Assembly: GCA_020437755.1 (NCBI GenBank)
Contig: JAGQVX010000005.1
Location: 1-59,623 of the forward strand
Direction: 5' to 3'
Origin: Flavobacteriales bacterium
GTDB lineage: Bacteria; Bacteroidota; Bacteroidia; Flavobacteriales_D; Sanyastnellaceae
DNA length: 59,623 bases
Part shown: positions 35,341 through 44,221 of the stretch, piece by piece
Layout: each line of letters starts with the position of its first letter
How positions within the stretch are numbered: the stretch's first letter is position 1
Program-made: the position numbers and the translations under genes
Notes under the pieces: model-generated
Told to the model about the DNA's origin: nothing
Databases searched by the model: none
The model's input: the letters and a program-made list of their open reading frames with translations, nothing else

Positions 35341-35756
35341 GGTTGGAGGAAAATTTTCATTTCACAGCGCGCCATCTCCCGATCGCCCGACTTGCTAACA
35401 CCTTGGATTACAGTAATGCCGGTCAATTGGTGGGTCACCGTAATGAGCGTTTCAATACATTCTCCGATTTTCGGTCGGTTGCTCACCACCAATTTCGATA
35501 CAGCTCCAATGAATCCTACAGGGGCGGGCTCTTGTTTTACGGCATATTCATAGCCCACTCCTGCAGCCGCGCTTTGAGCAATGTTTTCGATCAAACCGGC
35601 TTCTGAGAGTTCATCGCCGTCGAGCAACACGTGGCCTTCAGGAACGGTGAAATTGGTTTTGGACATTTCCGTATTCTGATCGAGCAAATTGTCGATAAGC
35701 ACCATTGGTGGACGCTGAGGAATTACAGAATCAATATTTTCTTTGGCAACTAGCAT
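35337..35756 (-). CDS. ApeP/ApeI-like 3-hydroxyacyl-ACP dehydratase
   Basis: The 139-residue hotdog protein shows the aryl-polyene dehydratase pattern: IPQRPPMVLIDNLL at the start and LSEAGLIENIAQSAAAG in the helix. It lacks the classic GHFPG motif. It is the second dehydratase of the operon; the pair probably alternate in making the conjugated chain. Confidence 0.83.
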   Translation of the reverse strand: MLVAKENIDSVIPQRPPMVLIDNLLDQNTEMSKTNFTVPEGHVLLDGDELSEAGLIENIAQSAAAGVGYEYAVKQEPAPVGFIGAVSKLVVSNRPKIGECIETLITVTHQLTGITVIQGVSKSGDREMARCEMKIFLQP

Positions 35757-35759
35757 ATT

Positions 35760-36635
35760 TCAGGTATTGTAGAAATCATAATAATTGAACCATTGTTCGG
35801 GATATTGTCGGGTTTTTTCTTCAAGAATGTCAACATACCGCTCTACAACATCCTGGGCTGAGGTGATTTCTTCACGAATAGGCTTTGTAGCGCTGAGTTG
35901 ATACTCGAAGTCCGACTTCTTGACATTAAATACAAAGGTCACCGGAGCTTTGAATTTGGCTGCAATTTCGAAGGGTCCGGCCGGAAAACGCGCATCCCGT
36001 CCGAAGAAAGGAACTGTCATGGTCTTTACCTTGCCTACGAAACGGTCACCGTGGATGCATACAAACTCCCCTTTGTTGAGGGCAGCGTTGATTTGTATGA
36101 TATGACTGAGATCGTTTCCGATGCTGATTACTTTAAACCGGTTTCCTCCGGTCTCCTGATCCATGAATTTTTTAATGGCTTGCACTTCATTCTCAAACAT
36201 CACCACGTTTACCGGCACGGTAAGATCGGTTGATTTAAGCATGTTCCCGGCAATGTCCCAATTCCCTACGTGTCCGGAAATCAGAATTCCCCCTTTGCCT
36301 TGTTTTTCAAGGTCTACAAGTATATCATGACCGTCAAAGGCAAAGCCATATTTATCGCCTTTCCCCGAGAGGAAGGCTACTTTATCGATAATGGACTGAC
36401 CAATGAGCCGGAAGTTCTTCCTGCATGTTTTTTTAGCCAATTGCGAATCCATTTTGAGGGCATTGATATAGAAGTCCTCAATGGCTTTGCGTGGTTTTTT
36501 GGCAAAAAGGAAGAAGTAAAAGGAGACAATTTTCAATAAGGCATACGCCAAATGAACACCACCCCATTTGATCGTGAGAACAAAGATTTTATAGCCCAGG
36601 AGTGAGCCTCGGCTCTTGCCATCCCAGGAGGCCAT
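35760..36635 (-). CDS. Lysophospholipid acyltransferase (LABLAT/HtrB-like)
   Basis: The 291-residue membrane protein has the H-x4-D motif in ISGHVGNWDIAG and a hydrophobic N-terminal segment at about 25-50. It resembles the lipid A acyltransferase family. In aryl-polyene clusters such an enzyme is thought to join the polyene to a lipid. A motif copy (36540) encodes HLAYAL in the membrane segment. Confidence 0.85.
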   Translation of the reverse strand: MASWDGKSRGSLLGYKIFVLTIKWGGVHLAYALLKIVSFYFFLFAKKPRKAIEDFYINALKMDSQLAKKTCRKNFRLIGQSIIDKVAFLSGKGDKYGFAFDGHDILVDLEKQGKGGILISGHVGNWDIAGNMLKSTDLTVPVNVVMFENEVQAIKKFMDQETGGNRFKVISIGNDLSHIIQINAALNKGEFVCIHGDRFVGKVKTMTVPFFGRDARFPAGPFEIAAKFKAPVTFVFNVKKSDFEYQLSATKPIREEITSAQDVVERYVDILEEKTRQYPEQWFNYYDFYNT

Positions 36636-36636
36636 T

Positions 36637-36888
36637 TTATGCTTTTTCTCCTACTTTTTTTTTTTTTTTATCGTAGAAATCCTGGAAAGTGCGGATTTCC
36701 ATGAAATCTTCACCCTTAACCTTAAAACCGAAGTTGCTTTCAATGACAACAACCAGGTCAACGTAGTCAAGGCTGTCCAAATCCAGTGTTTCTTGCAATG
36801 GAGCTTCAGGCTTGATAACGTTAGCGTCTACTTCAAACTCATCAACGAGAAATTCGTTGATCTTCGCGATAATCTCCTCTTGTGTCAT
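36637..36888 (-). CDS. Acyl carrier protein (second of two)
   Basis: The 83-residue product has its phosphopantetheine serine in DLDSLDYVDL at about residue 39. The last part reads DKKKKKVGEKA and is encoded by an uninterrupted run of 15 A (T at 36655-36669 on the plus strand). Slippage there would alter only the last few residues. The start overlaps the ketosynthase stop by 1 nt. Confidence 0.93.
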   Translation of the reverse strand: MTQEEIIAKINEFLVDEFEVDANVIKPEAPLQETLDLDSLDYVDLVVVIESNFGFKVKGEDFMEIRTFQDFYDKKKKKVGEKA

Positions 36889-38114
36889 TACTCTTGGTAT
36901 TTCTTAATGATCAGTGTACTATTGGTTCCGCCGAAACCAAACGAGTTGGATAAAAAGCAGTTGATAGGGGTGTTCTTTGTTTGCGCAATAATATTCAATT
37001 TTGCCGTTGACTCGTCAGGGTTTTCGAAGTTTATATTCGGCGCTATGAATCCGTCGCGCATCATCAACATACAATATACGATTTCGCTCGCCCCAGCCAT
37101 CCAGCATTCATGTCCGGTCATGCTCTTCGTAGAACTAACCGGAGTATTTAGTCCGGCAAACACCTCGCTAATTGCCTCAGCCTCATAGCCATCACCTACC
37201 GGAGTAGAGGTAGCGTGAGCGTTGATGTAATCCACAATCTTAGGATCAATCCCCGATTGTTCAATCGCCATGCTCAATGAACGCACCTGACCTTCTTTGT
37301 TTGGATTAGAGATATGATCGCCATTGCTGCTGAATCCATATCCTACAACTTCACCCAAAATCTTGGCTCCACGGGCTTTAGCCGATTCAAGCGATTCAAT
37401 AATCACCGTTGCACCACCGCCCGATGGTATCAATCCATCACGGTCTTTATCGAATGGTCGTGAAGCCTTGTTAGGCTCGTCTTCACGAACTGAAAATGCC
37501 CCAATACCATCGAAACTGCCAAATGCATAAGCACTAATTTCCTGTGCTCCACCACAAACAATGGCTTTCTGCAGACCATATTTTATCAAAAGGTAGCCAA
37601 TACCTATGGAGTGCGAACCTGAAGCACAAGCTCCGGAAATCGTGAAGTTGATTCCTTTCAGCTTAAAGATCGTAGAAAGGTTCATGGTGATGGTGCAGTT
37701 CATGGACTGGAAGATCGATCCGGAACCCAAGAGGGTCGTATCTTTCTTCTCGCGCATCATGTCCACACCTTCGATTACGGCACGGGCCGATGAATCGTTT
37801 CCATAAAGAATACCTACCTCATTTTCGGTTAGGTAATCCATGTCCATACCCGCCTGGTCCAGCGCCTGACGCGTAGCGACATAAGCGTATTTTGCTTCTT
37901 CCGACAATCCTACCCGTTGCCTTCTCGAAAGCTCGCTTTTCAAGTCGGGTTCGTCAACGTGACCGGTCAATGCCGATCGAAAACCCATTTCCTTGCGGAT
38001 GGGGTCGTAAATAATTCCACTCTTGCCTTGCTTCAATGATTCGGCAACTTCGTCGAGCGAAGTGCCAAGGCAAGAATAAATTCCAAGTCCGGTTATAACT
38101 ACTCTGTTGTTCAT
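36888..38114 (-). CDS. Beta-ketoacyl-ACP synthase (KAS II type)
   Basis: The 408-residue product has Cys163 in SGACASGSHS, His in INAHATSTP and His in SMTGHECWMAGASE, all needed for condensation. The GHECWMAGASE loop, in place of the usual GHxxGAAG, is typical of the ketosynthases of this pigment family. It is the main candidate for chain extension. Confidence 0.93.
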   Translation of the reverse strand: MNNRVVITGLGIYSCLGTSLDEVAESLKQGKSGIIYDPIRKEMGFRSALTGHVDEPDLKSELSRRQRVGLSEEAKYAYVATRQALDQAGMDMDYLTENEVGILYGNDSSARAVIEGVDMMREKKDTTLLGSGSIFQSMNCTITMNLSTIFKLKGINFTISGACASGSHSIGIGYLLIKYGLQKAIVCGGAQEISAYAFGSFDGIGAFSVREDEPNKASRPFDKDRDGLIPSGGGATVIIESLESAKARGAKILGEVVGYGFSSNGDHISNPNKEGQVRSLSMAIEQSGIDPKIVDYINAHATSTPVGDGYEAEAISEVFAGLNTPVSSTKSMTGHECWMAGASEIVYCMLMMRDGFIAPNINFENPDESTAKLNIIAQTKNTPINCFLSNSFGFGGTNSTLIIKKYQE

Positions 38115-38117
38115 TTC

Positions 38118-38849
38118 CTATGAATGAATTCCTCCATTAATGTTGATCGTTTCGCCAGTAATGTAGGCAGCCTTAGGTGAAGCGATGAACGACACAATAT
38201 CGGCCACTTCTTCAGGCTCCCCGAAACGATTCATGGGGATAAGTTTAATCAGTTGATCTACTGGCAATTTCTCGGTCATATCGCTTCGGATAAATCCGGG
38301 CGCTACTGCATTGACCGTAATTTTTCTCTTGGCAACTTCCTGTGCCAATGAACGCGTTGCGGCGATCATCGCACCCTTGGCAGCCGAATAATTGGTTTGT
38401 CCGGGCACACCCTTCACACCGCTTACTGAAACCACATTAATGATTCGTCCATAGCGGGCACGGATCATTTTCTGCAATACAAATTTGGTGCAGTTGAACA
38501 TTCCTTTTACGTGGGTGTTGATCACATCGTCCCAATCTTTCTCTTCCAGCCACACCATGAGGTTGTCTCGGGTGATTCCGGCATTGTTCACCAATACCTC
38601 AATCACACCCTCCGGATTGCGCTCAACCCACGCCTCCATCACAGAGTCAACCATCGCTTTGTCCGATACATCGAATTTAAGGATTTCGCCCGAAACTCCT
38701 TCGGCTTCAACCAATTGAAGTGTCTCTTTGGCGGCTGCCTCATTTCCTTGATAATTGATGAGGATGTTATAGCCGAGGTCGCGTGCTAACGTTACGCAAA
38801 TTGCTCTGCCCAATCCTCTTGATCCACCGGTTACCAGTGCGTATTTCAT
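38118..38849 (-). CDS. fabG: 3-oxoacyl-ACP reductase (FabG-type SDR)
   Basis: The 243-residue short-chain dehydrogenase has TGGSRGLGR for NADPH, NNAG, and the catalytic Ser and Tyr-x3-Lys in VSVSGVKGVPGQTNYSAAK. It reduces the 3-oxo group after each condensation. It is most likely dedicated to this pathway, given its place between the ammonia-lyase and the ketosynthase. It overlaps the ammonia-lyase gene by 4 nt. Confidence 0.93.
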   Translation of the reverse strand: MKYALVTGGSRGLGRAICVTLARDLGYNILINYQGNEAAAKETLQLVEAEGVSGEILKFDVSDKAMVDSVMEAWVERNPEGVIEVLVNNAGITRDNLMVWLEEKDWDDVINTHVKGMFNCTKFVLQKMIRARYGRIINVVSVSGVKGVPGQTNYSAAKGAMIAATRSLAQEVAKRKITVNAVAPGFIRSDMTEKLPVDQLIKLIPMNRFGEPEEVADIVSFIASPKAAYITGETININGGIHS

Positions 38850-40402
38850 ATATCTGCATCTATATCGGAGAATCTCTCCTGGTTAGAAATCAAATCGTTG
38901 ATGGCGTCCAGACAGTTGCTGATAGGCTCGTCTTTTTCAATGCGCCCCACAATCTTGCGAATCTGCTGGTAAACGTCCTTTGATGCCGGTGATAACCGGT
39001 CTTTCAGGTTGTCAAAATCTGCTGCTTGCGCCAGTGCCAGCATAAACATACTGAGCACCTGCGCTGCGTTTTCAATCACTTCTTTGGTGATGCGTGCAGC
39101 GTTGGAACCCATGCTCACAATGTCCTGATTGTCGTTGTTGCATGGAATCGAATGTACATAAACCGAATTGCTCAATGACTGATTTTCAGCCGTCGTTGAG
39201 GTCGCCGAGAAAACCATCCCTTGCATCCCGTAGTTCAATCCCAAAATTCCGGCATTGAGGAATGGCGGGAAGCGTTCGTTGAGCTTGTCGTTCATCAGGA
39301 AGTTGATCTGACGCTCAGCGAGCATCGTCATCTTTACCACGGCAAGCTTCAATTTATCCATCTCAAACGACACATAGTCGCCGTGAAAGTTCCCTCCGTG
39401 AAAAACATTCTCCTCGCTTACCGATATAATCGGATTGTCATTGGCAGAATTCATTTCACGCTCAAGTGTTTCGGCACAGTGATCCAACGTTTCCGCTACG
39501 GGACCTAGAATCTGTGGAACACATCGTAGGCTGTAATATTCCTGAACTTTCTTTTGGAAAATTTGTCCGGTGGCATCTTGCTTTTCGTCGAAGTCCTTCA
39601 CGTGGCGCTTCTGGATAAGTTCGCTGCCTTTTACATGGTGACGCATGCGCGCGGCCACATAACGCTGTCCGGGGTGAAGCTTCACATAGTTCAGCTCTTT
39701 GGAAAATGAGTCGTCAAATGCTTCAACCAATTCGTTCAACATCGCGGCTCCGGCTATGGCCCAGTACAATAGATTTTGAGCCCGGCGAATGTTTAAGGCC
39801 GCAATTCCCGACATGCAAGAAGTTCCATTGACAATGGCCAATCCATCGCGCAACTTCAATTCTGCTTTTTGCAATCCTTCTGCTTCCAAAGCCTGCTTCA
39901 CCGGAACAATTTCTCCTTTGTAGTAGCATTCCCCTTCCCCTATGAGTCCGAGCCCCACATGAGCCAACTGAACGAGATCACCACTGGCACCAACGCCGCC
40001 GTGATAATAAATGATCGGAAGAATGTCGTGCTTGAGGTAGGTCTGCAACTGGTAAATAATACCCGGACTAACCCCCGAGCGACCCAAAGCCAATGTGTGC
40101 AGGCGACAAATCATCACCGCGCGGATTTCTTCAGGACTCAATTTCTGCCCGATTCCGTTGGCGTGACTGCGAATAAGATTGTACTGAAGATTGGTATACT
40201 CCTCGGGCTTGACCCGATATTGAGCCATAGGACCAAATCCTGTGTTGATGCCATAAATAACTTTTCGCGAAGAAAACTCCTCCAAAAAATCATAGGCTTC
40301 CTGCATGGTAGTCAGCTGCTCTTCGGATAAGGTATACTCCTCATTTCCTCCAATCAAACTGTCGATAATGCCAATAGTAAGATATCCCGTCCTTTTCAAC
40401 AA
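38846..40402 (-). CDS. Aromatic amino acid ammonia-lyase (probable tyrosine ammonia-lyase)
   Basis: The 518-residue product carries the Ala139-Ser140-Gly141 triad (GVGASGDLVQ) that forms the MIO cofactor, the catalytic Tyr in YGINTGFGPMAQYR, and NSANDNPI and GNFHGDYVSFEMDK. From memory, the sequence closely follows the tyrosine ammonia-lyase of the Flavobacterium johnsoniae flexirubin cluster, including the LIRSH segment near the selectivity site. It would turn tyrosine into 4-coumarate, the aryl starter. Histidine specificity is unlikely because no hut genes are nearby. It is the first gene of the large operon. Confidence 0.92.
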   Translation of the reverse strand: MLKRTGYLTIGIIDSLIGGNEEYTLSEEQLTTMQEAYDFLEEFSSRKVIYGINTGFGPMAQYRVKPEEYTNLQYNLIRSHANGIGQKLSPEEIRAVMICRLHTLALGRSGVSPGIIYQLQTYLKHDILPIIYYHGGVGASGDLVQLAHVGLGLIGEGECYYKGEIVPVKQALEAEGLQKAELKLRDGLAIVNGTSCMSGIAALNIRRAQNLLYWAIAGAAMLNELVEAFDDSFSKELNYVKLHPGQRYVAARMRHHVKGSELIQKRHVKDFDEKQDATGQIFQKKVQEYYSLRCVPQILGPVAETLDHCAETLEREMNSANDNPIISVSEENVFHGGNFHGDYVSFEMDKLKLAVVKMTMLAERQINFLMNDKLNERFPPFLNAGILGLNYGMQGMVFSATSTTAENQSLSNSVYVHSIPCNNDNQDIVSMGSNAARITKEVIENAAQVLSMFMLALAQAADFDNLKDRLSPASKDVYQQIRKIVGRIEKDEPISNCLDAINDLISNQERFSDIDADI

Positions 40403-40440
40403 GTAAAAATTTAGTCCTTAATTCATTCCGATCAAGCCGT

Positions 40441-40468
40441 CAAAATTAGTATTTAAAAAATAATTTTG
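40441..40468. promoter_or_regulatory. Bidirectional promoter of the pigment cluster
   Basis: Two perfect TAATTTTG elements face outward: minus strand at 40448-40441 toward the ammonia-lyase, and plus strand at 40461-40468 toward the exporter. They lie 12 bp apart, and each predicts a leader of about 35 nt. No clear -33 boxes are seen, so an activator may be needed. Such closeness suggests joint control of the two operons. Confidence 0.6.
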
Positions 40469-40509
40469 CCTGATTTGTTCACTGGCCTAACTAGAAATTG
40501 TGCATTTAC

Positions 40510-43500
40510 ATGGTAAGCTCCTGGATTAAATGGTGGAAGAAACGCAAGTGGTTGTATGCATTTGTTATTGTTTCGGCTCTTATTGCGTTGGGATACAGTG
40601 CGTTACGAATCGAAGTCATCAACGATGCGCGCAGCACGCTTCCTGAACATGAGGCTTTTGACGAACTCAAAGCACTCATCGATTCTGTTGCGAAATCCAC
40701 AACTCTGTTTATAGCCGTTGATGATTCTGAGTCGAATGCCGAGTCTGTTTGGGCGCGCGTGGATTCCATCGCGGGTCGTTTTGGGACGTCCAATGACGAG
40801 GAACTCAAAAACCTCATGGTCGTGGATCTGAATAGTATTTACCATCGTATCCCACTCTTACTCACTCCCGAAGACTATGTGCGGGTAGATAGCCTCATTC
40901 ATTCCCGGCCTGCTCATGAAGTGCTCCGCGATGCCGTGGATCGATTATCTGCCCCGGGGGCGTTCATTGGCGCTCAAACCGTTACATTGGATCCGTATGG
41001 TATCGGTGCTCTCGTTTTTGACCGATTGCAGGCTGCCGAGCCACTTGCACCTATTGTTGAAAATGGCGATCGACTCGAGCTCCGCACAGGTCAGGAAGTC
41101 AGGACTTACTTGCTTCATGCGGATTTAAAATCGGCTGATAAAGTTGAGTTGCTTACTAGGCTCAATGACTTGAAACTCCAGGCAAAGGCCGAGGGTATTC
41201 CCTTGTCTTATTTCTCCACGGTACTCATTGAGGCCGAGAACGTTCGACAAATCGAGGATGATTTGGGCATTACGCTCATAATTGCCGTTGTTGCCATTTT
41301 ATTGCTTCTCGTGGTGGTGTATCGCCAGTTGCTAGTTCCTTTGTTTTTCCTGGTTCCGGGCGGAATTGCTTTGATTCTGGCTCTGGGATTGGTGGCGTTG
41401 ATCAAGGGACAAATTGCTGGAATTGCCATTGGTGCGGGCTCCGTGGTGTTGGGAATCGTGCTTGATTATGCATTCCACTTCTACACCCACTTGCAACACA
41501 CGCAAAATGTCCTGAAAACGGCCAAGGAGGTTTCCACACCCCTTTTGGCTTCATGCCTCACCACTGTCCTCGCCTTCGGAATGCTGATTTTCACCTCGTC
41601 GCCTATTCTCGCGGATTTTGGAATTTTTGCTTCTTTGGCGCTGCTTTCGGCTGTTTTTACCATGCTTTTCATTGTTCCGGTATTTGTTTCGGATCATACC
41701 ATGAAGCCTTTGAAATGGGGAAAATTGCCATTCGGCAAATGGGGTAAGTGGCTGCGTCCGGCATCGGTACTGGTCATTGTGGTGGTGAGTATTTTTATGG
41801 TGGGCAAACTCGACGAAGCTCAATTCGATGCTGATCTCGACAACCTCAATCACTACCCTCAGGAGTTGCGGGATGCGGAGGAATTGTTCAGCGGAATTAA
41901 AGCCGAGAAAGAGAAAAGGCTGTTCCTCAAGTATTCCGATCAGCAAGCTACTACGCATTTCCAAGTGGGTATGGCATGCGCCAAATTGAAAAGTGAAGGA
42001 CTTGTATCGGGCTATCTGCTCCAGGATTACACGCAACCCTCTGTCCAATACAGCGAAGCGGCATTTGCCGAATGGCAGAACCACTTGATGCCCAAAGCCG
42101 ACTCTCTGATCACGGAATTGAACAAGGCCGGCGAAGAACTGGGCTTTCAGGAAGGTGCGTTTGAGCCGTTTTACCAATTTATGGTGGCTCCGCAACCCCC
42201 CGAAATCATGCCGGGTGGGATGGCGATGAGCTTTCTCGTGGCACCGAAAGAGCATCTTGAAGCAGTGAAGAGTGAATTGGGAGAGATTTCGGGACTTGAA
42301 ATCATCGATATGCGAGCCAATGCGTACAGTCTGGTTAAGGCTGTTGAAGACGATTTTAATTTTATTCTTATTGCCTCTTCGCTCCTGGTTTTTGTGATTC
42401 TGCTGCTCATGTACGGTCGACTGGAACTGGCGCTCGTAACGTTTCTGCCCATGGCGCTGAGCTGGATTTGGATTGTGGGAGCTACCGTGCTGCTCGATAT
42501 TAAATTCAACTTCGTCAATGTCATCCTCAGCACGTTTATCTTCGGATTGGGCGACGACTTCGCGATTTTCATTACCGACGGATACATGAGCAAACACAAG
42601 TACGGGAGGGACACGCTTTCGTCCTATACCTCGGCAATTGTTTTGTCGGCCCTCACAACGCTTATCGGAATGGCTGCGTTGCTGTTTGCCGGACATCCAG
42701 CTATTCAATCCATCTCAACGCTGAGTGTTTTGGGTATTGTCATCATTGTGTTTATCAGCCTCACTTTGCAGCCGGCCCTTTTTAAGTTTTTAATTATTCG
42801 CAGGGATGAAAATGGCTTGCCACCACTTACCCTTTGGGGATTTTTCTGGTCATTGATGGCATTTGCAGAGTTTGCCATCGGCAGTGCCATAGGGGTAATT
42901 TTCTCGTTTATTCTGCGGCCGCTTCCCATACCGAAATCACGCAAAAAACGCATGTTGCGCAAGGTGTTGCAATTGGGGTGTCTGTTTGTAATTTACGCAT
43001 CTCTGAACGTGAAAAAACGACGGGTAGCCCTCAAAAACCTGGATATGTCCCGTCCGTCGGTGATCGTCACCAATCATCAATCCTTCATCGATATCCTGGC
43101 CATGATCAGTCTGAGTCCCGACCTGGTGATAATGACGAAGAAATGGGTTTACAAGAACCCGCTTTTTGGTCCGGCTGTGCGCTACGCAGGCTATCTCTAC
43201 ACGGAAGATCCGCCGGAGGTGACCCAGCAAAAGATTAAAGATTGCATGGATGAGGGTTGCTCAGTCATGATTTTCCCGGAAGGGACACGTACCCTGGAAG
43301 CAGAGCACAAGCGTTGGCACAAAGGAGCATTTTTTATTGCCGATCAATATAAGCTGGACATTTCGCCCGTGATTTTGCACGGCTATGGATATGCTATGCC
43401 TAAAAACGACTACCTGCTCAGTGATACGACGATGAGTACCATCGCGCTTGAACGCATCGCCTGGAACGATGATCGCTTTGGTACCGGACATCGGGAACGT

Positions 43501-44214
43501 ACGAAGCAGGTATCGGCGCATGTACGTGAGGCCTATGAAGCTTATGACCGCGAGTACGGACAAACCTCCTATCACTTCCACCGAATTTTGGGGGCTTTCC
43601 TATATAAAGGTCCCATTGTGGAGTGGTATTTCCGGGTGAAGTGGCGCCTGGAACGGGAGAATTTTGAGAAATACGACCGCATGATTCCTGAATCAGGCAA
43701 GATCTACGATTTGGGTTGTGGGTATGGGTATTTGTCATTGTATCTGGCATGCCGCCAAATGGGGCGCACCATTGTTGGCGTGGATTACGATGAGGAAAAA
43801 ATTGAACTGGCTGCAAATCATTACCTCAATGGAGAGCGCATCCACTTCGAATCTGCCGATTTGCGGGAATATAAGGTGTCAGATGCATCAGCAATTTTCC
43901 TCAACGATGTGTTGCATTATATGAACCCAAGTGAACAAATTCAGGTGTTGAGGAGTTGTGTGGATGGATTGACGGAAAACGGAGTCTTAATCATACGTGA
44001 TGGTCTGAAAAACCTGGAAGCACAGCATGGGATGACCCGACTTACCGAGTATTTCTCAACCCAACTGTTTAAGTTCAATAAAACGACTAACGAACTTCAT
44101 TTTTTTGATCGGGAATTTATCGACAATTTCGCACGGGAAAATGGACTAACTCTCGAATACACACCGCCCGCGGGAAGAACCTCCAATGCGCTGTTTGTGT
44201 TAAGACGAAAATGA
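40510..44214 (+). CDS. Trifunctional MMPL exporter / lysophospholipid acyltransferase / methyltransferase
   Basis: From ATG 40510 the product is 1234 residues (a TTG at 40498 is possible). Residues of about 1-800 form an RND/MMPL exporter with two sets of membrane segments separated by periplasmic domains (first set about 245-390, second about 620-760). Residues of about 830-1010 are a PlsC acyltransferase with NHQSFID (His856) and FPEGTRT (Glu924). Residues of about 1050-1234 are a SAM methyltransferase with YDLGCGYGYLSLY near 1066. This three-part fusion is known from Bacteroidota pigment clusters. It likely moves the lipid-linked pigment to the outer membrane and modifies it. Three motif copies are inside (41727, 41973, 42064). 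Confidence 0.9.
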   Translation: MVSSWIKWWKKRKWLYAFVIVSALIALGYSALRIEVINDARSTLPEHEAFDELKALIDSVAKSTTLFIAVDDSESNAESVWARVDSIAGRFGTSNDEELKNLMVVDLNSIYHRIPLLLTPEDYVRVDSLIHSRPAHEVLRDAVDRLSAPGAFIGAQTVTLDPYGIGALVFDRLQAAEPLAPIVENGDRLELRTGQEVRTYLLHADLKSADKVELLTRLNDLKLQAKAEGIPLSYFSTVLIEAENVRQIEDDLGITLIIAVVAILLLLVVVYRQLLVPLFFLVPGGIALILALGLVALIKGQIAGIAIGAGSVVLGIVLDYAFHFYTHLQHTQNVLKTAKEVSTPLLASCLTTVLAFGMLIFTSSPILADFGIFASLALLSAVFTMLFIVPVFVSDHTMKPLKWGKLPFGKWGKWLRPASVLVIVVVSIFMVGKLDEAQFDADLDNLNHYPQELRDAEELFSGIKAEKEKRLFLKYSDQQATTHFQVGMACAKLKSEGLVSGYLLQDYTQPSVQYSEAAFAEWQNHLMPKADSLITELNKAGEELGFQEGAFEPFYQFMVAPQPPEIMPGGMAMSFLVAPKEHLEAVKSELGEISGLEIIDMRANAYSLVKAVEDDFNFILIASSLLVFVILLLMYGRLELALVTFLPMALSWIWIVGATVLLDIKFNFVNVILSTFIFGLGDDFAIFITDGYMSKHKYGRDTLSSYTSAIVLSALTTLIGMAALLFAGHPAIQSISTLSVLGIVIIVFISLTLQPALFKFLIIRRDENGLPPLTLWGFFWSLMAFAEFAIGSAIGVIFSFILRPLPIPKSRKKRMLRKVLQLGCLFVIYASLNVKKRRVALKNLDMSRPSVIVTNHQSFIDILAMISLSPDLVIMTKKWVYKNPLFGPAVRYAGYLYTEDPPEVTQQKIKDCMDEGCSVMIFPEGTRTLEAEHKRWHKGAFFIADQYKLDISPVILHGYGYAMPKNDYLLSDTTMSTIALERIAWNDDRFGTGHRERTKQVSAHVREAYEAYDREYGQTSYHFHRILGAFLYKGPIVEWYFRVKWRLERENFEKYDRMIPESGKIYDLGCGYGYLSLYLACRQMGRTIVGVDYDEEKIELAANHYLNGERIHFESADLREYKVSDASAIFLNDVLHYMNPSEQIQVLRSCVDGLTENGVLIIRDGLKNLEAQHGMTRLTEYFSTQLFKFNKTTNELHFFDREFIDNFARENGLTLEYTPPAGRTSNALFVLRRK

Positions 44215-44221
44215 GATACTG

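Noticed and set aside
41551..42708. A 385-codon minus-strand open frame opposite the MMPL exporter gene
   Set aside because: It lies wholly antisense to a well-supported gene, has a His/Arg/Gln-rich composition with no domain, and has no promoter or neighbour support.
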